Shown: positions 23,716 to 38,267, numbered from the stretch's first letter. The stretch: 64,000 nt of DNA from Macrostomum hystrix (GCA_950097015.1 CATNEN010000039.1:6588501-6652500); one strand, 5' to 3'. Numbers and translations are program-made. Notes: generated by a model not told the origin, from the sequence alone.

Positions 23716-25840
23716 AAACCTACGTTTGAATCATGGCTAACCTAGAGTCTGAATCATGGCTAAAGCATAGTCTGAATCATGGCTAAACCAGAGTTTGAAT
23801 CATGGCTAAACCAGCGTCTGAATTATGGCTAAACCAGCGTCTGAATCATGGCTAAACCAGATCTTGAATCATGGCTAAACCAGAGTTTGAATCATGGCTA
23901 AACCAGAGTCTGAATCATGGCTAACCTAGAGTTTGAATCATGGCTAACCTAGAGTTTGAATCATGGCTAAACCAGAGTTTGAATCATGGCTAAACCAGAT
24001 CTTGAATCATGGCTAAACCAGAGTTTGAATCATGGCTAAACCAGCGTCTGAATCATGGCAAAACCAGAGTTTCAATCATGGCTAAACCAGCGTCTGAATC
24101 ATGGCTAAACCAGCGTCTGAATCATGGCTAAACCAGCGTCTGAATCATGGCTAAACCAGAGTCTGAATCATGGCTAAACCAGAGTTTGAATCATGGCTAA
24201 ACCAGAGTCTGAATCATGGCTAAACCTGAGTCTGAATCATGGCTAAACCAGAATTTAAATCATGGCTAAACCAGAGTCTGAATCATGGCTTAACCAGAGT
24301 CTGAATCATGGCTAAACCAGAGTCTGAATCATGGCTAAACCTGAGTCTGAATCATGGCTTAACCAGAGTTTGAATCATGGCTAAACCAGAGTCTGAATCA
24401 TGGCTAAACCAGAATTTAAATCATGGCTAAACCAGAGTCTGAATCATGGCTTAACCAGAGTTTGAATCATGGCTAAACCAGAGTCTGAATCATGGCTAAA
24501 CCAGAATTTAAATCATGGCTAAACCAGAGTCTGAATCATGGCTTAACCAGAGTTTGAATCATGGCTAAACCAGAGTTTGAATCATGGCTAAACCAGAGTC
24601 TGAATCATGGCTAAACCAACGTTTGAATCATGGCTAACCTAGAGTCTGAATCATGGCTAAAGCATAGTCTGAATCATGGCTAAACCAGAGCTTGAATCAT
24701 GGCTTAACCAGAGTTTAATCATGGCTAAACCAGCGTCTGAATCATGGCTAAACCAGAGTTTCAATCATGGCTAAACCAGAGTTTGAATCATGGCTAAACC
24801 AGAGTTTCAATCATGGCTAAACCAGCGTCTGAATTATGGCTAAACCAGCGTCTGAATCATGGCTAAACCAGAGTTTGAATCATGGCTAAACCAGAGTTTG
24901 AATCATGGCTAAACCAGATCTTGAATCATGGCTAAACCAGAGTTTGAATCATGGCTAAACCAGCGTCTGAATCATGGCAAAACCAGAGTTTCAATCATGG
25001 CTAAACCAGCGTCTGAATCATGGCTAAACCAGCGTCTGAATCATGGCTAAACCAGCGTCTGAATCATGGCTAAACCAGAGTTTCAATCATGGCTAAACCA
25101 GAGTCTGAATCATGGCTAAACCAGAGTTTGAATCATGGCTAAACCAGAGTTTGAATCATGGCTAAACCAGATCTTGAATCATGGCTAAACCAGAGTTTCA
25201 ATCATGGCTAAACCAGCGTCTGAATCATGGCTAAACCAGCGTCTGAATCATGGCTAAACCAGCGTCTGAATCATGGCTAAACCAGAGTTTGAATCATGGC
25301 TAAACCAGAGTCTGAATCATGGCTAAACCAGAGTTTGAATATTGGCTACACCAGAGTTTGAATCATGGCTAAACCAGAGACTAAATCATGGCTAAACCAG
25401 AGACTAAATCGTGGCTAAACCATCATCATCAGCATGGCTAAACTAGAGTTTGAATAATGGCTACACCAGAGTTTGAATCAAGGCTAAACCAGAGTCTGAA
25501 TCATGGCTAAACCAGAGTTTGAATCATGGCTAAACCAGACTTTGAATCATAGCCAACCAGAGTTTGAATCTTGGCTAAACCAGAGTTTCAATCATGGCTA
25601 ACCCAGCGTTTGAATCATGGCTAAACCAGAGTTTGAATCATGGCAAAAACCGAGTTTCAATCATGGCTAACCCAGCGTTTGAATCATGGCTAAACCAGAG
25701 TTTGAATCTTGGCTAAACCAGAGTTTGAATCATAGCCAACCAGAGTCTGAATCATGGCAAAACGAGAGTTTGAATCATAGCCCACCAGGGTTTAAAACAT
25801 GGCGAAACCTGAGTTTGAATCTTGGCTAACCCAGCGTTTG
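23716..25840 (+). repeat. 23-bp satellite array 2
   Basis: 23-bp units in the same family as array 1. Its final 1.2 kb repeats the unit order of the end of array 1, including the odd CATCATCATCAGCATGG insertion at 25421. It forms one higher-order block with the 18-bp array before it (period 2670). Confidence 0.95.
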
Positions 25841-26385
25841 AAAAATCAACGTCAACTGGGGAGTCATCATCAAAATGGGGATCATGGTGAACTGGGGGAT
25901 CATGGTAAACTGGGAATCATTGTCAACTGGGGGATCATTGTCAACTGGGGGATCATTGTCAACTGGGGGATCATTGTCAACTGGGGGGTCATTGTGAACT
26001 GAGAGATCATTGTCAACTGGGGGGTAATGGTCAACTGGGGGATAATTGTCAACTGGGGAATCATCATCAACTGGGGAGCATCATCAACTGGGGGATCATT
26101 GAGAACTGGGGGATCATTGTCAAATGGGGGATCATTGTGAACTGGGGGATCTTTGTCAACTGGGGGATCATTGTATACTGTGGGATCATTGTCAACTGGG
26201 GGATCATTGTCAACTGGGGGATCATTGTCAACTGGGGGATCGTTGTCAACTGGGGGTTCATTGTCAACTGGGGGATCATTGTCAACTGGGGGTTCATTGT
26301 CAACTGGGGGATCATTGTCAACTGGGGGATCATTGTCAACTGGGGGATCATCATCAACTGTGGGATCATTGTCAACCGGCGGGCT
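25841..26385 (+). repeat. 18-bp satellite block 2
   Basis: Appears identical to block 1, with the same junctions on both sides. Confidence 0.95.
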
Positions 26386-28625
26386 AAACCTACGTTTGAA
26401 TCATGGCTAACCTAGAGTCTGAATCATGGCTAAAGCATAGTCTGAATCATGGCTAAACCAGAGTTTGAATCATGGCTAAACCAGCGTCTGAATTATGGCT
26501 AAACCAGCGTCTGAATCATGGCTAAACCAGATCTTGAATCATGGCTAAACCAGAGTTTGAATCATGGCTAAACCAGAGTCTGAATCATGGCTAACCTAGA
26601 GTTTGAATCATGGCTAACCTAGAGTTTGAATCATGGCTAAACCAGAGTTTGAATCATGGCTAAACCAGATCTTGAATCATGGCTAAACCAGAGTTTGAAT
26701 CATGGCTAAACCAGCGTCTGAATCATGGCAAAACCAGAGTTTCAATCATGGCTAAACCAGCGTCTGAATCATGGCTAAACCAGCGTCTGAATCATGGCTA
26801 AACCAGCGTCTGAATCATGGCTAAACCAGAGTCTGAATCATGGCTAAACCAGAGTTTGAATCATGGCTAAACCAGAGTCTGAATCATGGCTAAACCTGAG
26901 TCTGAATCATGGCTAAACCAGAATTTAAATCATGGCTAAACCAGAGTCTGAATCATGGCTTAACCAGAGTCTGAATCATGGCTAAACCAGAGTCTGAATC
27001 ATGGCTAAACCTGAGTCTGAATCATGGCTTAACCAGAGTTTGAATCATGGCTAAACCAGAGTCTGAATCATGGCTAAACCAGAATTTAAATCATGGCTAA
27101 ACCAGAGTCTGAATCATGGCTTAACCAGAGTTTGAATCATGGCTAAACCAGAGTTTGAATCATGGCTAAACCAGCGTTTGAATCATGGCTAAACCAGAGT
27201 TTGAATCATGGCTAAACCAGAGTCTGAATCATGGCTTAACCAGAGTTTGAATCATGGCTAAACCAGAGTCTGAATCATGGCTAAACCAGAATTTAAATCA
27301 TGGCTAAACCAGAGTCTGAATCATGGCTTAACCAGAGTTTGAATCATGGCTAAACCAGAGTTTGAATCATGGCTAAACCAGAGTCTGAATCATGGCTAAA
27401 CCAACGTTTGAATCATGGCTAACCTAGAGTCTGAATCATGGCTAAAGCATAGTCTGAATCATGGCTAAACCAGAGCTTGAATCATGGCTTAACCAGAGTT
27501 TAATCATGGCTAAACCAGCGTCTGAATCATGGCTAAACCAGAGTTTCAATCATGGCTAAACCAGAGTTTGAATCATGGCTAAACCAGAGTTTCAATCATG
27601 GCTAAACCAGCGTCTGAATTATGGCTAAACCAGCGTCTGAATCATGGCTAAACCAGAGTTTGAATCATGGCTAAACCAGAGTTTGAATCATGGCTAAACC
27701 AGATCTTGAATCATGGCTAAACCAGAGTTTGAATCATGGCTAAACCAGCGTCTGAATCATGGCAAAACCAGAGTTTCAATCATGGCTAAACCAGCGTCTG
27801 AATCATGGCTAAACCAGCGTCTGAATCATGGCTAAACCAGCGTCTGAATCATGGCTAAACCAGAGTTTCAATCATGGCTAAACCAGAGTCTGAATCATGG
27901 CTAAACCAGAGTTTGAATCATGGCTAAACCAGAGTTTGAATCATGGCTAAACCAGATCTTGAATCATGGCTAAACCAGAGTTTCAATCATGGCTAAACCA
28001 GCGTCTGAATCATGGCTAAACCAGCGTCTGAATCATGGCTAAACCAGCGTCTGAATCATGGCTAAACCAGAGTTTGAATCATGGCTAAACCAGAGTCTGA
28101 ATCATGGCTAAACCAGAGTTTGAATATTGGCTACACCAGAGTTTGAATCATGGCTAAACCAGAGACTAAATCATGGCTAAACCAGAGACTAAATCGTGGC
28201 TAAACCATCATCATCAGCATGGCTAAACTAGAGTTTGAATAATGGCTACACCAGAGTTTGAATCAAGGCTAAACCAGAGTCTGAATCATGGCTAAACCAG
28301 AGTTTGAATCATGGCTAAACCAGACTTTGAATCATAGCCAACCAGAGTTTGAATCTTGGCTAAACCAGAGTTTCAATCATGGCTAACCCAGCGTTTGAAT
28401 CATGGCTAAACCAGAGTTTGAATCATGGCAAAAACCGAGTTTCAATCATGGCTAACCCAGCGTTTGAATCATGGCTAAACCAGAGTTTGAATCTTGGCTA
28501 AACCAGAGTTTGAATCATAGCCAACCAGAGTCTGAATCATGGCAAAACGAGAGTTTGAATCATAGCCCACCAGGGTTTAAAACATGGCGAAACCTGAGTT
28601 TGAATCTTGGCTAACCCAGCGTTTG
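26386..28625 (+). repeat. 23-bp satellite array 3
   Basis: Corresponds to array 2 with about five extra 23-bp units (block period 2785 against 2670, a difference of 115). The unit-by-unit variant order is otherwise preserved. Confidence 0.95.
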
Positions 28626-29170
28626 AAAAATCAACGTCAACTGGGGAGTCATCATCAAAATGGGGATCATGGTGAACTGGGGGATCATGGTAAACTGGGA
28701 ATCATTGTCAACTGGGGGATCATTGTCAACTGGGGGATCATTGTCAACTGGGGGATCATTGTCAACTGGGGGGTCATTGTGAACTGAGAGATCATTGTCA
28801 ACTGGGGGGTAATGGTCAACTGGGGGATAATTGTCAACTGGGGAATCATCATCAACTGGGGAGCATCATCAACTGGGGGATCATTGAGAACTGGGGGATC
28901 ATTGTCAAATGGGGGATCATTGTGAACTGGGGGATCTTTGTCAACTGGGGGATCATTGTATACTGTGGGATCATTGTCAACTGGGGGATCATTGTCAACT
29001 GGGGGATCATTGTCAACTGGGGGATCGTTGTCAACTGGGGGTTCATTGTCAACTGGGGGATCATTGTCAACTGGGGGTTCATTGTCAACTGGGGGATCAT
29101 TGTCAACTGGGGGATCATTGTCAACTGGGGGATCATCATCAACTGTGGGATCATTGTCAACCGGCGGGCT
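28626..29170 (+). repeat. 18-bp satellite block 3
   Basis: A further copy of the 545-bp 18-bp-unit block with identical edges. Confidence 0.95.
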
Positions 29171-30330
29171 AAACCTACGTTTGAATCATGGCTAACCTAG
29201 AGTCTGAATCATGGCTAAAGCATAGTCTGAATCATGGCTAAACCAGAGTTTGAATCATGGCTAAACCAGCGTCTGAATTATGGCTAAACCAGCGTCTGAA
29301 TCATGGCTAAACCAGATCTTGAATCATGGCTAAACCAGAGTTTGAATCATGGCTAAACCAGAGTCTGAATCATGGCTAACCTAGAGTTTGAATCATGGCT
29401 AACCTAGAGTTTGAATCATGGCTAAACCAGAGTTTGAATCATGGCTAAACCAGATCTTGAATCATGGCTAAACCAGAGTTTGAATCATGGCTAAACCAGC
29501 GTCTGAATCATGGCAAAACCAGAGTTTCAATCATGGCTAAACCAGCGTCTGAATCATGGCTAAACCAGCGTCTGAATCATGGCTAAACCAGCGTCTGAAT
29601 CATGGCTAAACCAGAGTTTGAATCATGGCTAAACCAGAGTCTGAATCATGGCTAAACCAGAGTTTGAATATTGGCTACACCAGAGTTTGAATCATGGCTA
29701 AACCAGAGACTAAATCATGGCTAAACCAGAGACTAAATCGTGGCTAAACCATCATCATCAGCATGGCTAAACTAGAGTTTGAATAATGGCTACACCAGAG
29801 TTTGAATCAAGGCTAAACCAGAGTCTGAATCATGGCTAAACCAGAGTTTGAATCATGGCTAAACCAGAGACTAAATCATGGCTAAACCAGAGACTAAATC
29901 GTGGCTAAACCATCATCATCAGCATGGCTAAACTAGAGTTTGAATAATGGCTACACCAAAGTTTGAATCAAGGCTAAACCAGAGTCTGAATCATGGCTAA
30001 ACCAGAGTTTGAATCATGGCTAAACCAGACTTTGAATCATAGCCAACCAGAGTTTGAATCTTGGCTAAACCAGAGTTTCAATCATGGCTAACCCAGCGTT
30101 TGAATCATGGCTAAACCAGAGTTTGAATCATGGCAAAAACCGAGTTTCAATCATGGCTAACCCAGCGTTTGAATCATGGCTAAACCAGAGTTTGAATCTT
30201 GGCTAAACCAGAGTTTGAATCATAGCCAACCAGAGTCTGAATCATGGCAAAACGAGAGTTTGAATCATAGCCCACCAGGGTTTAAAACATGGCGAAACCT
30301 GAGTTTGAATCTTGGCTAACCCAGCGTTTG
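29171..30330 (+). repeat. 23-bp satellite array 4
   Basis: A shortened array (block period 1705) that lacks about one kilobase of the middle. It contains a local duplication of the segment with CATCATCATCAGCATGG (29748 and 29910). Confidence 0.95.
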
Positions 30331-33300
30331 AAAAATCAACGTCAACTGGGGAGTCATCATCAAAATGGGGATCATGGTGAACTGGGGGATCATGGTAAAC
30401 TGGGAATCATTGTCAACTGGGGGATCATTGTCAACTGGGGGATCATTGTCAACTGGGGGATCATTGTCAACTGGGGGGTCATTGTGAACTGAGAGATCAT
30501 TGTCAACTGGGGGGTAATGGTCAACTGGGGGATAATTGTCAACTGGGGAATCATCATCAACTGGGGAGCATCATCAACTGGGGGATCATTGAGAACTGGG
30601 GGATCATTGTCAAATGGGGGATCATTGTGAACTGGGGGATCTTTGTCAACTGGGGGATCATTGTATACTGTGGGATCATTGTCAACTGGGGGATCATTGT
30701 CAACTGGGGGATCATTGTCAACTGGGGGATCGTTGTCAACTGGGGGTTCATTGTCAACTGGGGGATCATTGTCAACTGGGGGTTCATTGTCAACTGGGGG
30801 ATCATTGTCAACTGGGGGATCATTGTCAACTGGGGGATCATCATCAACTGTGGGATCATTGTCAACCGGCGGGATCATTGTCAACTGGGGGATCATTGTC
30901 AACTGGGGGATCATTGTATACTGTGGGATCATTGTCAACTGGGGGATCATTGTCAACTGGGGGATCATTGTCAACTGGGGGATCATTGTCAACTGGGGGT
31001 TCATTGTCAACTGGGGGATCATTGTCAACTGGGGGATCATTGTCAACTGGGGGATCATCATCAACTGGGGGATCATTGTCAACTGGGGGATCATCATCAA
31101 CTGTGGGATCATTGTCAACCGGCGGGATCATTGTCAACTGGGGGATCATTGTCAACTGGAGGATCATTGTCAACTGGGTGATCATCATCAACTGGGGGAT
31201 CATTGTCAACTGGGGGAACATTGTCAAATGGAGGAACATTGTTAACTAGGGATCATCATCAATGGGGAGACTTCATCAACTGGGGGATCATTGTGAACTG
31301 GGGGATCTTTGTTAACTGGGGGATCATTGTCAACTCGGGGATCATTCTCAACTGGGGGATCATTGTCAACTGGGGGATCATTCTCAACTGGGGGATCATT
31401 GTCAACTGGGGGATCATTGTCAACTGGGGGATCATTGTCAACTGGGGGATCATTGTCAACTGGGGGATCGTTGTCAACTGGGGGTTCATTGTCAACTGGG
31501 GGATCATTGTCAACTGGGGGTTCATTGTCAACTGGGGGATCATTGTCAACTGGGGGATCATTGTCAACTGGGGGATCATCATCAACTGTGGGATCATTGT
31601 CAACCGGCGGGATCATTGTCAACTGGGGGATCATTGTCAACTGGGGGATCATTGTATACTGTGGGATCATTGTCAACTGGGGGATCATTGTCAACTGGGG
31701 GATCATTGTCAACTGGGGGATCATTGTCAACTGGGGGTTCATTGTCAACTGGGGGATCATTGTCAACTGGGGGATCATTGTCAACTGGGGGATCATCATC
31801 AACTGAGGGATCATTGTCAACTGGGGGATCATCATCAACTGTGGGATCATTGTCAACCGGCGGGATCATTGTCAACTGAGGGATCATTGTCAACTGGGGG
31901 ATCATTGTCAACTGGGTGATCATCATCAACTGGGGGATCATTGTCAACTGGGGGAACATTGTCAACTGGAGGAACATTGTTAACTAGGGATCATCATCAA
32001 TGGGGAGACTTCATCAACTGGGGGATCATTGTGAACTGGGGGATCTTTGTTAACTGGGGGATCATTGTCAACTGGGGGATCATTGTCAACTGGGGGATCA
32101 TTGTCAACTGGGGGGTCATTGTGAACTGAGAGATCATTGTCAACTGGGGAGTAATGGTCAACTGGGGGATAATTGTCAACTGGGGAATCATCATCAACTG
32201 GGGAGCATCATCAACTGGGGGATCATTGAGAACTGGGGGATCATTGTCAAATGGGGGATCATTGTGAACTGGGGGATCTTTGTCAACTGGGGGATCATTG
32301 TATACTGTGGGATCATTGTCAACTGGGGGATCATTGTCAACTGGGGGATCATTGTCAACTGGGGGATCGTTGTCAACTGGGGGTTCATTGTCAACTGGGG
32401 GATCATTGTCAACTGGGGGTTCATTGTCAACTGGGGGATCATTGTCAACTGGGGGATCATTGTCAACTGGGGGATCATCATCAACTGTGGGATCATTGTC
32501 AACCGGCGGGATCATTGTCAACTGGGGGATCATTGTCAACTGGGGGATCATTGTATACTGTGGGATCATTGTCAACTGGGGGATCATTGTCAACTGGGGG
32601 ATCATTGTCAACTGGGGGATCATTGTCAACTGGGGGTTCATTGTCAACTGGGGGATCATTGTCAACTGGGGGATCATTGTCAACTGGGGGATCATCATCA
32701 ACTGGGGGATCATTGTCAACTGGGGGATCATCATCAACTGTGGGATCATTGTCAACCGGCGGGATCATTGTCAACTGGGGGATCATTGTCAACTGGGGGA
32801 TCATTGTCAACTGGGTGATCATCATCAACTGGGGGATCATTGTCAACTGGGGGAACATTGTCAACTGGAGGAACATTGTTAACTAGGGATCATCATCAAT
32901 AGGGAGACTTCATCAACTGGGGGATCATTGTATACTGTGGGATCATTGTCAACTGGGGGATCATTGTCAACTGGGGGATCATTGTCAACTGGGGGATCGT
33001 TGTCAACTGGGGGTTCATTGTCAACTGGGGGATCATTGTCAACTGGGGGTTCATTGTCAACTGGGGGATCATTGTCAACTGGGGGATCATTGTCAACTGG
33101 GGGATCATCATCAACTGTGGGATCATTGTCAACCGGCGGGATCATTGTCAACTGGGGGATCATTGTCAACTGGGGGATCATTGTATACTGTGGGATCATT
33201 GTCAACTGGGGGATCATTGTCAACTGGGGGATCATTGTCAACTGGGGGATCATTGTCAACTGGGGGTTCATTGTCAACTGGGGGATCATTGTCAACTGGG

Positions 33301-36195
33301 GGATCATTGTCAACTGGGGGATCATCATCAACTGGGGGATCATTGTCAACTGGGGGATCATCATCAACTGTGGGATCATTGTCAACCGGCGGGATCATTG
33401 TCAACTGGGGGATCATTGTCAACTGGAGGATCATTGTCAACTGGGTGATCATCATCAACTGGGGGATCATTGTCAACTGGGGGAACATTGTCAAATGGAG
33501 GAACATTGTTAACTAGGGATCATCATCAATGGGGAGACTTCATCAACTGGGGGATCATTGTGAACTGGGGGATCTTTGTTAACTGGGGGATCATTGTCAA
33601 CTCGGGGATCATTCTCAACTGGGGGATCATTATCAACTGGGGGATCATTCTCAACTGGGGGATCATTGTCAACTGGGGGATCATTGTCAACTGGGGGATC
33701 ATTGTCAACTGGGGGATCATTGTCAACTGGGGGATCGTTGTCAACTGGGGGTTCATTGTCAACTGGGGGATCATTGTCAACTGGGGGATCATTGTCAACT
33801 GGGGGATCATCATCAACTGGGGGATCATTGTCAACTGGGGGATCATCATCAACTGTGGGATCATTGTCAACTGGGGGATCATTGTCAACTGGGGGATCAT
33901 TGTCAACTGGGGGGTCATTGTGAACTGAGAGATCATTGTCAACTGGGGAGTAATGGTCAACTGGGGGATAATTGTCAACTGGGGAATCATCATCAACTGG
34001 GGAGCATCATCAACTGGGGGATCATTGAGAACTGGGGGATCATTGTCAAATGGGGGATCATTGTGAACTGGGGGATCTTTGTCAACTGGGGGATCATTGT
34101 ATACTGTGGGATCATTGTCAACTGGGGGATCATTGTCAACTGGGGGATCATTGTCAACTGGGGGATCGTTGTCAACTGGGGGTTCATTGTCAACTGGGGG
34201 ATCATTGTCAACTGGGGGTTCATTGTCAACTGGGGGATCATTGTCAACTGGGGGATCATTGTCAACTGGGGGATCATCATCAACTGTGGGATCATTGTCA
34301 ACCGGCGGGATCATTGTCAACTGGGGGATCATTGTCAACTGGGGGATCATTGTATACTGTGGGATCATTGTCAACTGGGGGATCATTGTCAACTGGGGGA
34401 TCATTGTCAACTGGGGGATCATTGTCAACTGGGGGTTCATTGTCAACTGGGGGATCATTGTCAACTGGGGGATCATTGTCAACTGGGGGATCATCATCAA
34501 CTGGGGGATCATTGTCAACTGGGGGATCATCATCAACTGTGGGATCATTGTCAACCGGCGGGATCATTGTCAACTGGGGGATCATTGTCAACTGGGGGAT
34601 CATTGTCAACTGGGTGATCATCATCAACTGGGGGATCATTGTCAACTGGGGGAACATTGTCAACTGGAGGAACATTGTTAACTAGGGATCATCATCAATA
34701 GGGAGACTTCATCAACTGGGGGATCATTGTGAACTGGGGGATCATTGTCAACTGGGTGATCATCATCAACTGGGGGATCATTGTCAACTGGGGGAACATT
34801 GTCAACTGGAGGAACATTGTTAACTAGGGATCATCATCAATAGGGAGACTTCATCAACTGGGGGATCATTGTCAACTGGGGGATCATCATCAACTGTGGG
34901 ATCATTGTCAACCGGCGGGATCATTGTCAACTGAGGGATCATTGTCAACTGGGGGATCATTGTCAACTGGGTGATCATCATCAACTGGGGGATCATTGTC
35001 AACTGGGGGAACATTGTCAACTGGAGGAACATTGTTAACTAGGGATCATCATCAATGGGGAGACTTCATCAACTGGGGGATCATTGTGAACTGGGGGATC
35101 TTTGTTAACTGGGGGATCATTGTCAACTGGGGGATCATTGTCAACTGGGGGGATCATTGTCAACTGGGGGGTCATTGTGAACTGAGAGATCATTGTCAAC
35201 TGGGGGGTAATGGTCAACTGGGGGATAATTGTCAACTGGGGAATCATCATCAACTGGGGAGCATCATCAACTGGGGGATCATTGAGAACTGGGGGATCAT
35301 TGTCAAATGGGGGATCATTGTGAACTGGGGGATCTTTGTCAACTGGGGGATCATTGTATACTGTGGGATCATTGTCAACTGGGGGATCATTGTCAACTGG
35401 GGGATCATTGTCAACTGGGGGATCGTTGTCAACTGGGGGTTCATTGTCAACTGGGGGATCATTGTCAACTGGGGGTTCATTGTCAACTGGGGGATCATTG
35501 TCAACTGGGGGATCATTGTCAACTGGGGGATCATCATCAACTGTGGGATCATTGTCAACCGGCGGGATCATTGTCAACTGGGGGATCATTGTCAACTGGG
35601 GGATCATTGTATACTGTGGGATCATTGTCAACTGGGGGATCATTGTCAACTGGGGGATCATTGTCAACTGGGGGATCATTGTCAACTGGGGGTTCATTGT
35701 CAACTGGGGGATCATTGTCAACTGGGGGATCATTGTCAACTGGGGGATCATCATCAACTGGGGGATCATTGTCAACTGGGGGATCATCATCAACTGTGGG
35801 ATCATTGTCAACCGGCGGGATCATTGTCAACTGGGGGATCATTGTCAACTGGGGGATCATTGTCAACTGGGTGATCATCATCAACTGGGGGATCATTGTC
35901 AACTGGGGGAACATTGTCAACTGGAGGAACATTGTTAACTAGGGATCATCATCAATAGGGAGACTTCATCAACTGGGGGATCATTGTGAACTGGGGGATC
36001 TTTGTTAACTGGGGGATCATTGTCAACTCGGGGATCATTCTCAACTGGGGGATCATTGTCAACTGGGGGATCATTCTCAACTGGGGGATCATTGTCAACT
36101 GGGGGATCATTGTCAACTGGGGGATCATTGTCAACTGGGGGATCATTGTCAACTGGGGGATCGTTGTCAACTGGGGGTTCATTGTCAACTGGGGG
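30331..36195 (+). repeat. Long 18-bp satellite array
   Basis: About 325 units of GGGGGATCATTGTCAACT with recurrent variants: GGGGGTTC, ATCATCATCAACT, TATACTGTGGG, AACCGGCGGG and GGAACATTGTTAACTAGGG. The variants recur in fixed order, giving nested higher-order repeats of about 1.2-1.8 kb. The unit is 18 bp, so all six frames give six-residue repeats, and the long open frames here are not genes. It stops abruptly at a run of seven Gs (36191-36197). Confidence 0.96.
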
Positions 36196-36197
36196 GG

Positions 36198-36496
36198 TTT
36201 GTATGACGCCAGAATGAGAAATTACGCATGAGATATATGCGTAAAAACCAAGATCCATGCTTGCGTAAAAACTGAATTAAAAAAATAGTGTATATTTAAG
36301 CACTGCAAAACAAAGACAGAATTTAAGTTCTAATCGCAAAAAGCAGAACAAAATCTGAAAAACTACTGCCAATAGTCTTGGTACATATCTTTTTAATTGT
36401 ACCAACTAACAATAACTTTTTAATCTTAAAATCAAAATATTAACACACTAAAAGTGTGGGTAAAGATGTGAAAAAGCTGTATATACATGTAAGACT
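36198..36496 (+). other. Unique left-end segment with perfect inverted repeat
   Basis: No gene is seen. TTACGCAT (36222-36229) and ATGCGTAA (36237-36244) are exact inverted arms around the 7-bp spacer GAGATAT, 25 bp from the satellite junction. A TGCGTAAAAAC direct repeat follows at 36238 and 36263. The layout resembles a recombinase core site, but this is speculative. Confidence 0.4.
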
Positions 36497-36880
36497 GCGA
36501 ATGAGGCCATAAATGTAAACGTGAGTGAGGCTGTGAATGTAAGTAAGGCTGTGAATGTGAGTGAGGCTGTAAATGTAAGTGAGGCTGTGAATGTGAGTGA
36601 GGCTGTGAATGTGAGTGAGGCTGTGAATGTGAGTGAGGCTGTAAATGTAAGTGAGGCTGTGAATGTGAGTGAGGCTGTGAATGTGAGTGAGGCTGTAAAT
36701 GTGAGTGAGGCTGTGAATGTGAGTGAGGCTATAAATGTGAGTGAGGCTGTGAATGTGAGTAAGGCTGTGTATGTATGTGAGGCTGCGAATGTGAGTGGGG
36801 CTGTGAATGTGAGTGAGGCTGTGAATAAAGTTGTGAGTGTGAATAAGGCTGTGAATGAGGCTGTGAATGATTTCACAGCG
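36497..36880 (+). repeat. 18-bp minisatellite GTGAGTGAGGCTGTGAAT
   Basis: About 21 units with a sequence unrelated to the GATC-containing 18-bp satellite. Shorter stretches of the same unit lie in each spacer between 116-bp blocks (around 38775, 40851, 42811 and 44886). Forward frames read VNVSEA repeats only because of the period. Confidence 0.92.
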
Positions 36881-36887
36881 CTTAAGA

Positions 36888-38267
36888 TTTGCAGCATGTC
36901 TGTGTCATTTTGAATAGCTGTATATCCCTCCCATTGTGTGTCACTTCTTTGTTATCCATTGCTTACTGTATATTGACAGCAGCGGATCTCACAGTGTTTA
37001 TGATTTGCAGCATGTCTGTGTCATTTTGAATAGCTGTATATCCCTCCCATTGTGTGTCACTTCTGTGTTATCCACTGCGTACTGTATATTGACAGCAGCG
37101 GATCTCACAGTGTTTATGATTTGCAGCATGTCTGTGTCATTTTGAATAGCTGTATATCCCTCCCATTGTGTGTCACTTCTTTGTTATCCATTGCTTACTG
37201 TATATTGACAGCAGCGGATCTCACAGTGTTTATGATTTGCAGCATGTCTGTGTCATTTTGAATAGCTGTATATCCCTCCCATTGTGTGTCACTTCTGTGT
37301 TATCCACTGCGTACTGTATATTGACAGCAGCGGATCTCACAGTGTTTATGATTTGCAGCATGTCTGTGTCATTTTGAATAGCTGTATATCCCTCCCATTG
37401 TGTGTCACTTCTGTGTTATCCATTGCTTACTGTATATTGACAGCAGCGGATCTCACAGTGTTTATGATTTGCAGCATGTCTGTGTCATTTTGAATAGCTG
37501 TATATCCCTCGCATTGTGTGTCACTTCTGTGTTATCCACTGCGTACTGTATATTGACAGCAGCGGATCTCACAGTGTTTATGATTTGCAGCATGTCTGTG
37601 TCATTTTGAATAGCTGTATATCCCTCCCATTGTGTGTCACTTCTGTGTTATCCATTGCTTACTGTATATTGACAGCAGCGGATCTCACAGTGTTTATGAT
37701 TTGCAGCATGTCTGTGTCATTTTGAATAGCTGTATATCCCTCCCATTGTGTGTCACTTCTGTGTTATCCATTGCTTACTGTATATTGACAGCAGCGGATC
37801 TCACAGTGTTTATGATTTGCAGCATGTCTGTGTCATTTTGAATAGCTGTATATCCCTCGCATTGTGTGTCACTTCTGTGTTATCCACTGCGTACTGTATA
37901 TTGACAGCAGCGGATCTCACAGTGTTTATGATTTGCAGCATGTCTGTGTCATTTTGAATAGCTGTATATCCCTCCCATTGTGTGTCACTTCTGTGTTATC
38001 CATTGCTTACTGTATATTGACAGCAGCGGATCTCACAGTGTTTATGATTTGCAGCATGTCTGTGTCATTTTGAATAGCTGTATATCCCTCCCATTGTGTG
38101 TCACTTCTGTGTTATTCATTGCTTACTGTATATTGACAGCAGCGGATCTCACAGTGTTTATGATTTGCAGCATGTCTGTGTCATTTTGAATAGCTGTATA
38201 TCCCTCCCATTGTGTGTCACTTCTGTGTTATCCACTGCGTACTGTATATTGACAGCAGCGGATCTCA
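36888..38267 (+). repeat. 116-bp satellite block 1 (about 12 monomers)
   Basis: Monomers of 116 bp contain CTGTATATCCCTCCC, TGTGTGTCACTTCTGTG and GACAGCAGCGGATCTC. Neighbouring monomers differ at a few fixed sites (CACTGCGTACT or CATTGCTTACT; TTCTTTG or TTCTGTG). Each monomer contains a 69-codon frame overlapping its neighbour; these are repeat artefacts. Confidence 0.96.

Noticed and set aside
19411-30330. CRISPR-like array (regular 23-bp repeats)
   Set aside because: Units are contiguous without unique spacers, the context is eukaryotic, and the array is ordinary satellite DNA.
30390-35942. Long open frames (up to 342 codons) on both strands of the 18-bp satellite
   Set aside because: The period is a multiple of three and the unit lacks stops in most frames, so every frame yields six-residue repeats (NWGIIV, STGGSL, PQLTMI). 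There is no non-repeat domain or splice context.
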